Part shown: positions 48,701 through 59,880 of the stretch, one piece after another | Layout of the letters: each line of letters starts with the position of its first letter | How positions within the stretch are numbered: the stretch's first letter is position 1 | Origin: Madurella fahalii | Taxonomy: Eukaryota > Ascomycota > Sordariomycetes > Sordariales | Length of the DNA stretch: 64,000 bases | Assembly (NCBI GenBank): GCA_029876055.1 | Contig: CM056874.1 | Span: forward strand, 3,286,001 to 3,350,000 | Direction of reading: 5' to 3' | Notes under the pieces: model-generated | What the model was told of the DNA's origin: nothing | What the model saw: the letters and a program-made list of their open reading frames with translations, nothing else | The model's database searches: none | Position numbers and translations under genes: made by a program

Positions 48701-50026
48701 GCGTGCTGTCATCCTCACTTGATGGACTTTGACTATGTCGGCAGCGCTACTTCTGATGCTCAGATGGTAGACCTAGCCAAGGGTATGGCGGCTGCCGTTG
48801 TCGAGCGTATCAAGGCGATCGAAGCGTTTGAATGCCCCATCTGCTATGACGCCGTCGAGGACCCGATCCTCCTGCTTCCCTGCGGTCATGACACGTGCTC
48901 GGAGTGTTTCGCTTCGCTCACTGACAACACAGCTCAGAATAACATCAGGTCGGGCAACGAGAACGGAGCCGCCATGTGCCCTGTATGCCGGATGCCGGCC
49001 GACCCCGGCAAGGTGATCAACTATACCGCCTTTCAAAAAGTCCACATGCCCGAGAGAGTCAAAGCAGAGGAAGGCGCTGCTGAAGGGGTTGAGGAAATGA
49101 CTGACTCGGAGGACGGCTCTTCGTCGGACGATTACACTGATTCGGATGACGAGTCCGTCGGCAGTCTTGCTGACTTTGTCGTCCCCGATGATGAAGTTGA
49201 AGAGGCTGGCAGCGACGAAGATGCCAGACTCGACGCTGAACTGGCAGCGGTTGTCAGAGCCAAGAAAGAAAAGGAGGCCAAGGAGACTGAGGAAGCCAGG
49301 GAAGCCAGGCGAGCGAAAAGAGCGGCCAAAGACGCCAAGAAGAAGAGCAAAGCCGAAGGAAAAGCGAAAGCCAAGACTAAGGCTGAGAAAGTTGAACCTC
49401 ACATGCTGGGTAAGCTTCGCATCGAGGGTAGAAAGAACAAGGACGCCCGCCGGCGATACATGCATTACCTCCGAGACAACTGGGAGGACTCGGCCAAGGT
49501 CACGAAGGTTATCGAGCTGCTCCGGGAAATCCAGGAGACGGACGAGAAGACCATCATCTTCTCCCAGTGGACCGCCCTTCTCGACCTGATCGAGTGCCAA
49601 ATCAAGTACAACCTCAAGTTCCGGTACTGCCGCTACACGGGCGACATGTCTAGGAACCAGCGTGACGAGGCCGTGCAGGAGTTCACCGAGAACCCGCGCA
49701 ACAAGATCATGCTGGTCTCGCTAAAGGCTGGCAACGCGGGGCTGAACCTAACTGTGGCCAGCCGTGTCATCATCTGCGACCCGTTCTGGAATCCCTACAT
49801 TGAGATGCAGGCCGTCGACCGGGCGCACCGGATCGGCCAGCAGCGCGAGGTCAAGGTTCACCGGATCTTGGTCAAGGAGACGGTGGAGGACAGGATTCTG
49901 GGCTTGCAGGAGGAGAAGCGCAATCTTGTCGAGGCGGCGCTGGATGAGGGGTCGAGCAAGAACCTGGGGCGGCTTAGCGAGCGGGAGCTGGCCTATCTGT
50001 TTGGCGTCAATCCGGCTCGTCGTTGA
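45705..50026 (+). CDS. ULS1: SNF2-family ATPase with RING finger (Uls1/Ris1-like)
   Basis: Exons are join(45705..45933,45995..46054,46150..46405,46468..47656,47720..48035,48163..48332,48389..50026), 1285 residues. The Ser/Pro-rich N-terminus carries a textbook SUMO-interacting motif (FSVIDLTG followed by DDDDE, about residue 175). Helicase core: motif I ILADDMGLGKT (about 550-562), motif II DEAQ (681-684), motif III LTGTPMMNN (about 707). A C3HC4 RING is inserted between the ATPase lobes (CPICYDAVEDPILLLPCGH to CPVCR, about 889-937). An acidic then Lys-rich linker follows, then lobe 2 with IIFSQWTALLD, SLKAGNAGLNLT and AHRIGQQREV. It is a nuclear translocase of the SUMO-targeted Uls1/Ris1 class that displaces SUMOylated proteins from DNA. 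The first intron donor is the unusual GTTCTT, but frame and downstream sequence support it. Confidence 0.9.
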
Positions 50027-50733
50027 GGGTGCATCGCTGTGCCTCTTTCGGTTGGAGCTGGAGGTTTTGATTGGTTTGATGTTGGCATTTTTCTCTTCGT
50101 GGGGAGTTGACCTCCTCCTTTTGTCGGTCTCGCTTTTTTTTTTTTTTTTTTTTTTACGTGGTTATGATTACCGGTTTTCATTTGTCATCAACTCCTTGCT
50201 CTACTGCCATCAGCGTTAACAGTCGGGGATGGCGCCTTAAGACGCTGCTGGCTGCTGACTGATTGTCTATTTCTGATTTGACTGTGGGAATTGGGACTGT
50301 CCTGTGGGAGGAAACATGGGGTTCGAGATATTCTGGCTCTGTTCTGCTCTGATACACTTTTTATCGCTGCATATGGGTGGACTGGACTCAACGGATGGAT
50401 ATGGGTTGGTAGGCAGCGGGTTAAGCATTTTCAGGGGCGGGACGGGCCTGGGAGAGGCTCAGCGGGGAGGTAATTTGTGTTCTTTTTGCCTTTACCAGGT
50501 ATGCTGATTCATTTTGCACGAAGATCGATAGATATGTGTGTTGTTATGAGTATTATTATCCTATTTCCCAAACCCGCTTCCCGTAAGCGTATAAAGGAAG
50601 ACCACAGCAGTTAGGTGTACGGTTAGACCTTGGGGAGGATCCATATGTGGCAATCCGGACACCGTGAATGACGGCATTCCGGGAGACAATAATAATCGTC
50701 TCTACAGGATAGTGAGTTGCCACAGCGGCAAAG
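50027..50733. other. Convergent intergenic region with 22-T run
   Basis: Shared 3' flank of the SNF2-RING gene (+) and the ubiquitin-like-domain gene (-). A run of 22 T occurs at 50134-50155. No gene is seen. Confidence 0.6.
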
Positions 50734-52391
50734 TCATACGTATTGGGAGGTGTAGCTCTGTACCGGCTCCAAGTGACGTGTGGGGCCGTCATTGTCTCCC
50801 AGGTCTATTGGACTGACCTGCGGTTCCGGGAATATAATCAGTCGCACACGGTGGAAATCTGAGGGTTTTTCCACACCATATATTACCGCTCCAGACGCCT
50901 CTGGCTGTCCGGTTCCTGGCCCGGCTGGTTGTGGTATGTCCCCTTCCTTCCAACCCATACGAAACCACATTCCGCACACTGTGTTTGAACTAGCATTTGT
51001 TAGTTCGTATCGAATACTACAGCGTATCGGGGGGTGATGCCTCGAAGAAGCACTTACCATTGGACTGTAACATCTTCTGGCGCATTTCGCTTCGTCTCGC
51101 AGCGAGGGCAATACCCAACGACGACAGTCGCAGACTCGAATATGATGCTCATGTTGATCTTCATCCCTCTCCGGACTGACATCATCCACGGCAACGAGGC
51201 GTCGATGTCCCTGCATGTGCAGGCTTCCTCTAGCGCATACTGGCCACGGACAACCCGCGCATGTCCCCTGCGATCCTCGAACTGATGCGCGAGAAGGAGG
51301 TGGAACATCTGTACCCGTCAGCAGAGCGAATCGCCCATAGAATTCACTAAAGGGCGTAGATACCTCCCATGAATGAACGAGGTCCAAGGGTATTTTGATG
51401 ATGTTGCCCAATGCGTCCTCAACGATGAGGGGCATGTCCTGTGTTGGGTCCAAGGACCGGGATATCACCAGCGCTCGAAGTTCAACCATGGCTTGGCAGG
51501 CCTGGCTGACCATATCCTTGACCCCAAGCACTGCATTGAACGTACGCTTTGCTTGAGAAAGAATAGCCCAGCCACTTTCCTCCTGGTTCTTCATCCTCTC
51601 GGACAGAGCGTAGAGCTGAGTTGTCTGGTCTTGGCTGAGACGCAGCGCGGCGTCTTGGACGTCGTGGTTTTGAGAGAGCAGCCTCTTCACTTCCTCCAGC
51701 CGTGCCATCATGGTGGCATTATCGGCTCGAGCCGATCTCCTTAGAAGCAATACGCGTCATGTTAGTGGCGTGCGCATCGGGTTGAGCATACACTTAGACG
51801 GTAGCAATCAGGGGCACGCAGGCAGGCTGGCTCACTGTGTGGCCAGAGCGGATAGCAGAGTCATCCTCTCGATCCCGCGGCTGAGCTTCTCCCGCAATTC
51901 CTTCGCTCTCTCTTGCTCTCTCAGAGCCCACTCCATCTTCCTGCCTGCGTCTCTGACACGGTTGCCCGAGCCACCGGACGAGAGGCTGAAATGGTACTTT
52001 GTGCGCCAGCGGTCGAGGGCCTCTTGTATCAAGCTCCCGCACTCGTTCACAATCTCTTTGACGGTTGTGTCGAGGCCGGCCAGGTACGGGGTGAATTCAT
52101 GCCGGGGGTACGTCGCGACGACCTGGGGGTAGTCAGACACCGTTGCGGAGTATGAGGGTCTAGTAGGCTTTCGGAAAAGCTTTGTCATAGGTGATGTAAA
52201 TAAATAGAACAAAGTAAGCATAAGCACACCTGCATCAACACCCTGACAAACATGTCCAGCTCCGTCGTCAGATCTTGATAGCTCGTCGCGCTGCCATATT
52301 GCGAGTGGCCTATCGCTCGGCCGAGCTGGATCGCGGTCTGGCAGACGGCGATGATATCGCCTAGGCTCCCAACGGTTAGGCCAACTTCCAT
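50734..52391 (-). CDS. Fungal protein with N-terminal helical module and C-terminal ubiquitin-like domain
   Basis: Exons are complement(join(50734..50989,51058..51308,51364..51739,51836..52122,52230..52391)), 443 residues. The N-terminus MEVGLTVGSLGDIIAVCQTA is the form common at the start of fungal signalling/STAND-type proteins. Helices follow with ELDMFVRVLMQVVATYP and KEIVNECGSLIQEALDRW, then a coiled-coil stretch (RLEEVKRLLSQNHDVQ). A conserved ubiquitin-like segment comes next: LIVEDALGNIIKIPLDLVHSW, HQFEDRRGHARVVRGQYAL and RDIDASLPWMMSVRRGMKI. A short CPRC/CGMW tail (two Cys pairs) may be a small zinc site. All junctions keep frame, and the last exon's end is less certain. Function unknown. 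A role in self/non-self or stress signalling is only inference. Confidence 0.8.
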
Positions 52392-52954
52392 CTGACGGGG
52401 ATACAGTGGAGCGGCGACGAACGACACGATTGAGATACGAAGGTGAGCGGAGTTCTTAGACTCGGAAGATGTTATTGATGGGAAAGGTGGGGCTAACAGG
52501 AACCAGTGAAGACCACTGCCGCTGCCGCTGCCGCCGTGGCTGATGGTGCTAGGCTGCCTTGCCCAGAGGCCGAATGACAACCGTTGGACATGGACAATCT
52601 GCCTCGCCACTTCTGAGTCTCGGCAGTTTAACAACCCCGTGAGGCCAACCTGCATTGATCTGTTTTGGTCAACGGACTGGGCCTTTGCTGGAAGCCGTTG
52701 CTTCGTCCGGTTGGGAGCAAAGAGATAGGAGGACAGGAAACAACAAAGTAAAATATGGTATCTCGCTATATAATAGATCTCCATCGGGATATGTCCAGCA
52801 AGACGGCCCCTGAAACGGGAGTCTGGATATCCGACTCGATGTTCCAAACATTAAACACGGGATGCAATAAGTGACGCTTCCCAACAGACGTAGTCTGCCC
52901 TCCTCCTCTCGTCTGATTTTCATCATATCTTAAAGAGTATTAGCCAAAACGTTA
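52392..52954. other. Intergenic, promoter of the ubiquitin-like-domain gene
   Basis: This 563-bp spacer has no recognisable gene. Confidence 0.5.
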
Positions 52955-54553
52955 CTACCTCTGCTCCGTAGCCCTCTGAGGTGGCTCGGCCACTAATTCA
53001 TGTGTATACATCTGGTTAGGCAGCTCATACACAGGCTGCGGAACGCCCAGTTCGGAGGGCCTCGTGGCGCTGTCCAACTGGTGCACTTGGTACTTAGGTG
53101 CCGGAGATGCGTTCTTATCCCACGTATCAGTCGGGGAGCCGTACGACGGCGCGGAGGTGCCGGAACCGACGACAGACTCGGCTTCGGTTTGTGGCAATTG
53201 TTGGTGCCTTTGCTTCCTCCGCCGCATGAGGACGAGGACAGCAATGATGGTGCCCAGAGCTATGGCGCTGAGCGAGACGCCGACTCCGATGCCTGCCTTG
53301 GCCCCCGTAGAGAGACCCGCGTCGGTAGCCGAGTCTGTCGGCCTCGAGGGCTGCGTCGCGTCTACTACGGGGACCGGAGCGACAGTCGACCATCCCTTCC
53401 AGAGGTTGTCCTCGTACTTGATCTCGCTGAGGTGTCCACCGACCATGTAGTAGATACGCACGTTATTGCTTCTCATCTTGTAGGCAACGGCGAGGTCGGC
53501 ATTCGGCCTGTCGGCCTGCGGCCAGAAGGCGTTGGATTGGTTGGCTCGCGGGCTCCAGAACGAGTTTTGGTTTGCGACCGAGTAGAGGCTGTTGTCGTTG
53601 CCGATATACCAGAGGAAGCGTGTGTTTTGGCTGTCAATGCTGATGCCTATCGAGCTCGTATTGCCATCCCAGGCGGGCAGACTGAAGTTGGCCGGCGCTG
53701 TCTCGTTGATGGCGATTTCATTCCGCTCCAAAAGGTCGGTTGGATCGCCTCGGAGTGTCTGCGGCAGAGTCGCTGTTTTGCAGGGTCAGCACCACGAAGG
53801 GCAAGACAAAGACGGCGTGATGGAAGGTCCTGGGCCATACTTCTGTGCCATCCTCCATCCCTGTGCCACCTGGTAGTGGCGATGTTGCTGTCGTCGCGCG
53901 GAGACGCAACCGTAATGTTCTCGATGCCGTAAAAGGCGGCGGCCAATGCCGACAGCGAGTTGACATCCTGCGAGATGACGCCGCGATACTGCCATTCATA
54001 CTCTTGAGTGTAGCCCAGCTCGTTGATGGCGCCGTCTTGGTCGTGGTAGTAGACGCGATAACCCCCCAGTGGTCCGAGAAGGATGGCGGCCAATCCTGAG
54101 TTGGCATGAATGCTAGGTACCTGGTTGCTGACGATCCAGTTTCCTTGACTCTGAAACAGGCCAGTGGTCATGTTGCAATGGAAGAGGGCGTTGGCGATTT
54201 CACCATTCTCCTCCATATAATATATCGATGCTCTGATACCATGTCGGTCAGTCACACGCCCGGGCCTGCATGTCGAGCAAGAGCTCTTACATGGTCATCC
54301 GATCAGCCCAATATCCCGTGCCTGCGAGGGGCGTGCCGAGCCTGGGTTTGTGGGTGAGGGAGAGGACGCTGCCATCGGTGTACGAGTACTTTGGGTCATC
54401 ATAGCTGTTGCAAGCACTGTAGCGGATAAGACCGGTCGTCTCATTCTGCAGGATAACCTGGGGCCCGATCTCGGTCCACCAGGCCGAGATGGCGGCCCGG
54501 GCCGGCAATGCCCCAACTCCCAGGAGGAGCAGCGTCGACAAGAGGGACGCCAT
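52955..54553 (-). CDS. Membrane-anchored fucose-lectin-like beta-propeller protein
   Basis: Exons are complement(join(52955..53772,53841..54232,54291..54553)), 490 residues. A signal peptide (about 1-21, LLSTLLLLGVGALPARA) is followed by an ectodomain of about 340 residues. This ectodomain has repeated propeller-blade motifs with alternating aromatic pairs (IYYMEENGEI, YRVYYHDQDGAINELGY, TRFLWYIGNDNSLYSV, VRIYYMVGGHLSEIKYED), characteristic of fungal fucose-specific lectins. Several NxT/S sequons are present. A Thr/Ser linker precedes one transmembrane helix (about 372-395, GVGVSLSAIALGTIIAVLVL) with an RRRKQR stop-transfer and a 90-residue cytosolic tail. It is probably a cell-surface sugar-binding or sensing protein. 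Sugar-binding residues were not verified blade by blade, so binding activity is inferred. Confidence 0.85.
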
Positions 54554-56224
54554 CGACTTTCCGCTCAGCTATCCCCCACTACCGCCAAAGGCGCGTCTGG
54601 ACGATTTGTGCGGGGGAGCTGAACAAGAGACATGCAACGGGCGCTCGTCGGCGCGGGGGAGGGGGGAGAAGAAAATCGGCGGAGGAGAAGAAAAGGAATG
54701 GTGAGATCTACGCTGGAGAGGCCCCTGGAGCCCAAATTGAACGGAGTCCCGATCCTCGATACTGCGCTGACGGAATGCCCTCCACCCGGCCTCTTCTGGG
54801 TCGTGAGAGCCAGCATTGTGGACCAATTTTCTCACTCACTAGTGTGAGCCGACAGGGGCTGCCATACGCCCATGTCTGTCGACCGACGGCTTTGGCTTCT
54901 GTCCTTGCCCTCTCCGGAAAGCGGCGCAACCTCGATTGGCTAGTCCAGGCCTGCGTCCGGGGGTGGTGTGGTTGCAGCGCAGCGCCATCCCGCCGAGTTC
55001 ACCCTTGCTGCGATATTGCCGTGGGGTGGCAGCTCTGGGTCGCCAGCGGCGTCTCCGATGGGCTCTCTCTGCCGTTCACTATACACGTACATATTGTACA
55101 GTTTTATGAGGGATACCGCACGAGAGCTTGTGCTTCGGCTGAAGCGTCCATGCCAACACCAAAGCCTCAGTACCGAGGTAGGTATCCACCGAACCGCTGC
55201 CCATGGAAAAAGCTTGTTTCACCTCGGTTGAGGGAAGGGGTCCCCCCAAAACAGAATAAAATAAAAAAACCCCCCCCCCCAAAAAAACAAAAGAGGAATC
55301 CTTCGTTGGATCTCAAACAAAACTGGCACGGTGTTCGAAATAGATCAACACTAGCGTCTCTTACATAATATTTCCCTTGTCCGCTTACATACCGGATCAC
55401 AACAAGATGGATCTCTAACAAGGTTTCCCAGCTCCGCCACCGGGATCCGTTACAGTCCTAATATCCTCGGCCCCAAGCCGAGCGTCTCCCATGCTAGTCG
55501 CGCTTAGCGAGGTGTGCTTACTGAGCACATCAGCGAAGATCACTCAGAAGCGACGAATTGGGAGTCTCACCCACCATGCAACAGCTTCAGCTCCGATCCA
55601 ATGCGCATTAAAATTGAACGGATGAGCGGACAAAGCGCGGCCGCTTGACGTGACAGCTCAGGGGAAGAAGAAGCCTCGGCTCACCGTCCTGGGAGGAGCC
55701 GCGCTTGCCACGTTATCACGCAGCACGAAGTAATGAGGTTGCCGCTATCGTGGCCATGGTCACTATCATCTTCGTTTCTTTCGTTACTTGTGTTCAGTCG
55801 AGGTTAGTGCCGGGTTCTGTGTAAGGAGGGAGGCGGGGTTGCACATCTCAAAAAGGCTTTACGGAGCACAGTCCGAAAGCCGCTCCAGATCTTAAAAGTC
55901 CAGCCCGGCCGGGTCTGATGCCCCACTGTCCATAACAATGTATCCAGGAAGAAGTAGTAGATTGGAAAAATATGATCTACTTACCTACCTAACCTACAAA
56001 GAACGCAAAGCTAGAACAAACAACCCCTCCTCCCCCGCAAACGTCTAAACATGCCTCCCGTCGCTTTCGCCCCACGCTGTCCTCACCATTTTCCCATCTA
56101 GCTAGTGTACCCGTTTGTAAATAACATGGAAGTTGAGAGAAGCGTCGTGTGTTGAACGAGACACAAATACCCCCGAAAATCACCCACACAATAACCCAAC
56201 TCGGCACCCAAATACAACCGCTTC
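54554..56224. other. Intergenic
   Basis: The 1.7 kb between the lectin-like gene and PFK hold a purine-rich tract (about 54655-54705), an A/C homopolymer cluster at about 55256-55292 and TACCTACCTAACCTAC at about 55982. The plus-strand frame 54508-55368 starts antisense to the lectin signal peptide and crosses the homopolymers. I do not call it a gene. Confidence 0.5.
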
Positions 56225-58708
56225 TCAGGCATGCTCAATCCCTCGCTTGACGTCCTTGGCTTTGATCCCCGTCAAATCGGGCTCCGGAGCCTGGTACTTG
56301 GGCCGGCCGCTTAGAATATCCACAGTCTCCTTCATGCCCAGCCAAAACGCCTTCTTGGGCCTCCGGTTCGGCCAGTCCGTCTCCTCCTCCTCGACCGTCG
56401 TAATCGGCGTGAAGACGACGCTAGCGCCCCTGATGCCAATAACGGTGGCGCTCATGGGGTCAGCCTTGACCTTGTTGTGCACATTCCGGCCAAACTGCTC
56501 CAGGTGCTGGATGCACCTGATGGCGAGCCGTACGGCGCGGCAACGATCCATCGGCGAGGGCACGCCGCCCTGCTGCATGTGGCCGGGGATGCCCTCCCGG
56601 CTCTCGAACCTGCCGTGAGCCTCGTCGCGGAGGATCTCGGCGATCAGGCGCGCGTTATAGACCTTGGAGGCTTTCTCGTTGATCAGGATCAAGCGCCCGG
56701 CGCGGCTCTGGCCCTTGTCGTGCGCAAACACCGACTTGAGGTGTCGCACATCGGCCGCCAGCATCTCGAGACTGACACCCTCCTCGGGCGTGTACACGGC
56801 CGACGCCCCGACGCCGAGGCCACCTAGTGTCGCGACGTAGCCCGAACGCCCGCCCTGCGTTTCAATAACAAAGACGCGCCGCCGGGTTGCCGATGCCGAC
56901 TGCTTAATCTTGTCGCAGTACTCGACCAGCTCGTTCAGGCATGTGTCAGAGCCGAGCGAGTACTCGGTGCCGGGGACGTTGTTGGAGATGGTGGCCGGCA
57001 GCAGCGTCATGGGAATGCATAGCGAAGGGTACTGATCTCTCGCCTTCCGCAGCTGGGAAACGGCGTGGAAAGCCTCAAACCCTCCGATGAGGAAGAGGCC
57101 GTCGAATTGGTACTGCTCAATCAGGTTCGCGATGAGCTCCATGCCTGACTCGCTCGGGAGCTCGCGGTTGGTTCCAATCTCCGAACCGCCCTTGCTGGCC
57201 CAGCCGTCCACCTCCAGCCAGTCGAAGCTTCTAACCGCTCCCAGGGGCTTGTCCCCGTGGTGCCGTGCAAACCCAGCGAAGCCGTTGTAGATGGCAATCG
57301 GCTCGTGTCCCCGGGACAAGCAGTACGCTACACCGGCTCGAACTGCGGCGTTCATGCCGCCGGCAGGCGCGCCGACATTGATAAAGCCGATCCTCATGCG
57401 CTTGAAACGAGTGTCAACAACAGAAGAGCGGTATCGGTTTCGCGAGGAGCACATACCTGCTTCTCTGGCAGCATCAGGTCCTTGTTCATCTGGACCGCCG
57501 TAGTCATCATGAAGGATCGATACTGCTCCGAAAACTCGGCATCGCGTAGAGACATGGCTTCGTCAAAGTCCTGGCGCTCAATCGCCTTGGCCACCTTTTT
57601 CGTATCTTGCACCGCCTGCATGAGCGGCTTCCGCACAATCTTGTTCTCGGTAATAGCGATAACACATGTGGGTGTTTCGGGCGTAGCCTCCAGGACTGCC
57701 TTTACGGCCTCGACGCCCTGCAGTGTTGCGAGCATGCGGTCGTATGCTACCGCAGTTCCTCCTCGCTGGACGTGGCCCAGAGTCGTGATTCGCGTGTCCA
57801 GACCGAGACCATTCTTGTCAGCTAGGAGATCCGCCACCATTTCAGGCGTGATCTTGTTTCCCTCCCTGTCGAGCGCGCCCTCGGCGATGATGACAATGGT
57901 TTTGCGCTTTCCGAGATTACGATGCTGCCGTTGCTGTTTTAGTTCCCATTGCACGAGTATGGAGCGGCGGGGTGAGGGGCTAGGCGTCACGAACATGCTC
58001 GACAATGCTGCACATTTCCTCTCTCCAGTTGTCCTCCCTAGGTTTCTCCGGGATGAAGATAAAGTCAGCTCCAGTCGCAACACCAGCCATTAGCGCCAGC
58101 CAGCCGCAATGCCTGCCCATGACCTCAATGACGAAGGCGCGGGAATGGGACGAAGCAGTAGCCTCAATAAGGTCCACTGCATAGCAGACCCTCGCGAGCG
58201 CCGAGTAGCATCCGATGGTGGCGTCTGTCCCCGATAGGTCGTTGTCGATGGACCCGACCATGCCGACGATGTTGAGGTGCCTGTATGGCTTGAGCTCTTG
58301 GCGGGTGAACTCGCCGCTGGTCTCCAACTCTTGTATCAACGACGGCCATTCGGCGCGGAACCTGTCGGCGCCCGTGAGCGAGCCGTCACCGCCGCAAATG
58401 ATGAGGGCGTCAATGCCGTGCCGGATCAAGTTCTTCGCAGCAGCCAGTCGACCGGAGCGCTCAAAGAAGGCCATGCACCGGGCGGTTCCAATCAGGGTGC
58501 CGCCCTCCGAGAGCCAGCCGCGCACGTCGTGCCACTCCATTTTCCGAATGAGGTTTCCGCCGCTTACCAGGCCCTGGTAGCCCTCGTAGACGCAGTAGGC
58601 GTCGCAACCCATATGGATGGCCATGCGTACACAAGCCCGTACCACACCGTTCATGCCGGGCGAGTCGCCGCCCGAGGTCATGATGGCAATCTTTTTTTTG
58701 GCGGCCAT
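56225..58708 (-). CDS. PFK1: ATP-dependent 6-phosphofructokinase
   Basis: Exons are complement(join(56225..57400,57457..57924,57995..58708)), 785 residues, the usual size of the fungal duplicated-domain enzyme. The catalytic N-half contains [41 protein letters not shown] and [14 protein letters not shown]. The regulatory C-half contains [44 protein letters not shown] and [11 protein letters not shown]. It phosphorylates fructose-6-phosphate to fructose-1,6-bisphosphate in the cytosol and is the main allosteric control of glycolysis. The first intron has a nonconsensus GTTCGT donor. I chose ATG 58708 (AAAATGGCC, standard family start), although the frame stays open to an ATG at 58885. Divergent from MED17. 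Confidence 0.93.
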
Positions 58709-59880
58709 TTTGGGTGTCGCAGATGGCTTGCCCGACGTGGAGGGTTGGGGGTATGTGAGCGCTCGTTGACCCCGGAGGAGCAGGCTGACAGGAATCGAAA
58801 GGAGGAAGAATGCGAGGAGTGTCGGGAATGGATAGAAGGGGGCGGAGAAGGGCCGAGCGGAAAAGTTGATGTTCGGTATGGGCATGCTCCAGGCGGCCTT
58901 GCCTGGGGGTCACGCAAAATCAAGTCAATAGGGAGCGGAATTGGAGTGCTGGACGGGGAAGCGGTTTTCCCTCCTTTCTGATTTTTCGGGAAGCAAGGTC
59001 GTGTGGGAGGCCGGAGGTTGCGGGAGAAGAGGAAGCGAATTCAAGATTGCATCGGACGATGATGAGCGACACAACACCACCGGAGCCAGCACATGGGCCT
59101 CTTTCTAGGTCGGAGCTCTTATCTTATCGGGATCGCGGGGCACAATTGCTCACGTCACGGTAAGAGATGAGTTGGTCCCGCAGCAACATGTGTCAAATCG
59201 TAGAATTCCAAGGCGGCCAAATGTGTCTCACATCCGGCCAACAAGGCAGCATGGCCGCGTTCATCACTTGGCCGATTCTTGGTCAATTTGCTGGTGTGGC
59301 ACAAGCTGCGATGGGAGGGATGAGGGGTTTAGGGTCGAGTGCCGCCACGAGATATGACATACTGCCTTAGGTAACTTCCGACGATTTAGCGGGTCTCGAA
59401 CATGGATGGGCTCTCGGGGCGGGAAGCTCAGCTCGCGGAAGCTGAAAGTCAAGGAACCGCCGATTCAGAGTTCCCGCCCCGGACAGTTGGAGACGCGACT
59501 CCCAGAGTCCGATGCCTCGTTCAATAGCTCTCAGCATCGCGAGTCCTTGCAAAGTGGGCATGGACGGTTGACTGTTTTTGGTTCCAACGACCTCCCAGTT
59601 GCGTGGCGCGTTGCGTCCAAGTCAGAAATAGCATAAAGCGGCTTTGTCTTTATACCTGTACTTACAGAAAGAGTTGGGGAGCGGACAGCGAGATCGGTGA
59701 CCCCCAACACCGCTGGCCCCATTTCGTCAGGGACCCACCTCCGTGGGATGGTGTTCGCAAAAGCGGGTCTGCACGGGTTACTGTAGCCTGCTACAGCAGC
59801 TTACAGTAGCAGAGACAGGGGTAGCTACATCCAAACCTGTGATCAATTTGTCGCATTCCGAACACGTCGGACATCACAAG
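58709..59880. other. Divergent promoter of PFK and MED17
   Basis: A 1.17-kb spacer. The PFK-proximal 177 bp form an in-frame open extension (see findings). No independent gene is recognised. Confidence 0.5.
59779..59808. repeat. Nested inverted repeat upstream of MED17
   Basis: TACTGTA (59779-59785) pairs with TACAGTA (59802-59808), and inside it CTGTAG (59781-59786) pairs with CTACAG (59791-59796). It lies about 75 bp upstream of the MED17 start codon. Confidence 0.75.

Noticed and set aside
48773..49600. 275-codon minus-strand open frame
   Set aside because: Antisense to the RING and linker region of the SNF2-RING gene.
54508..55368. 286-codon ATG-initiated plus-strand open frame
   Set aside because: It starts antisense to the lectin signal peptide and passes through A/C homopolymers (KIKKPPPPKKQKR). 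No motif supports it.
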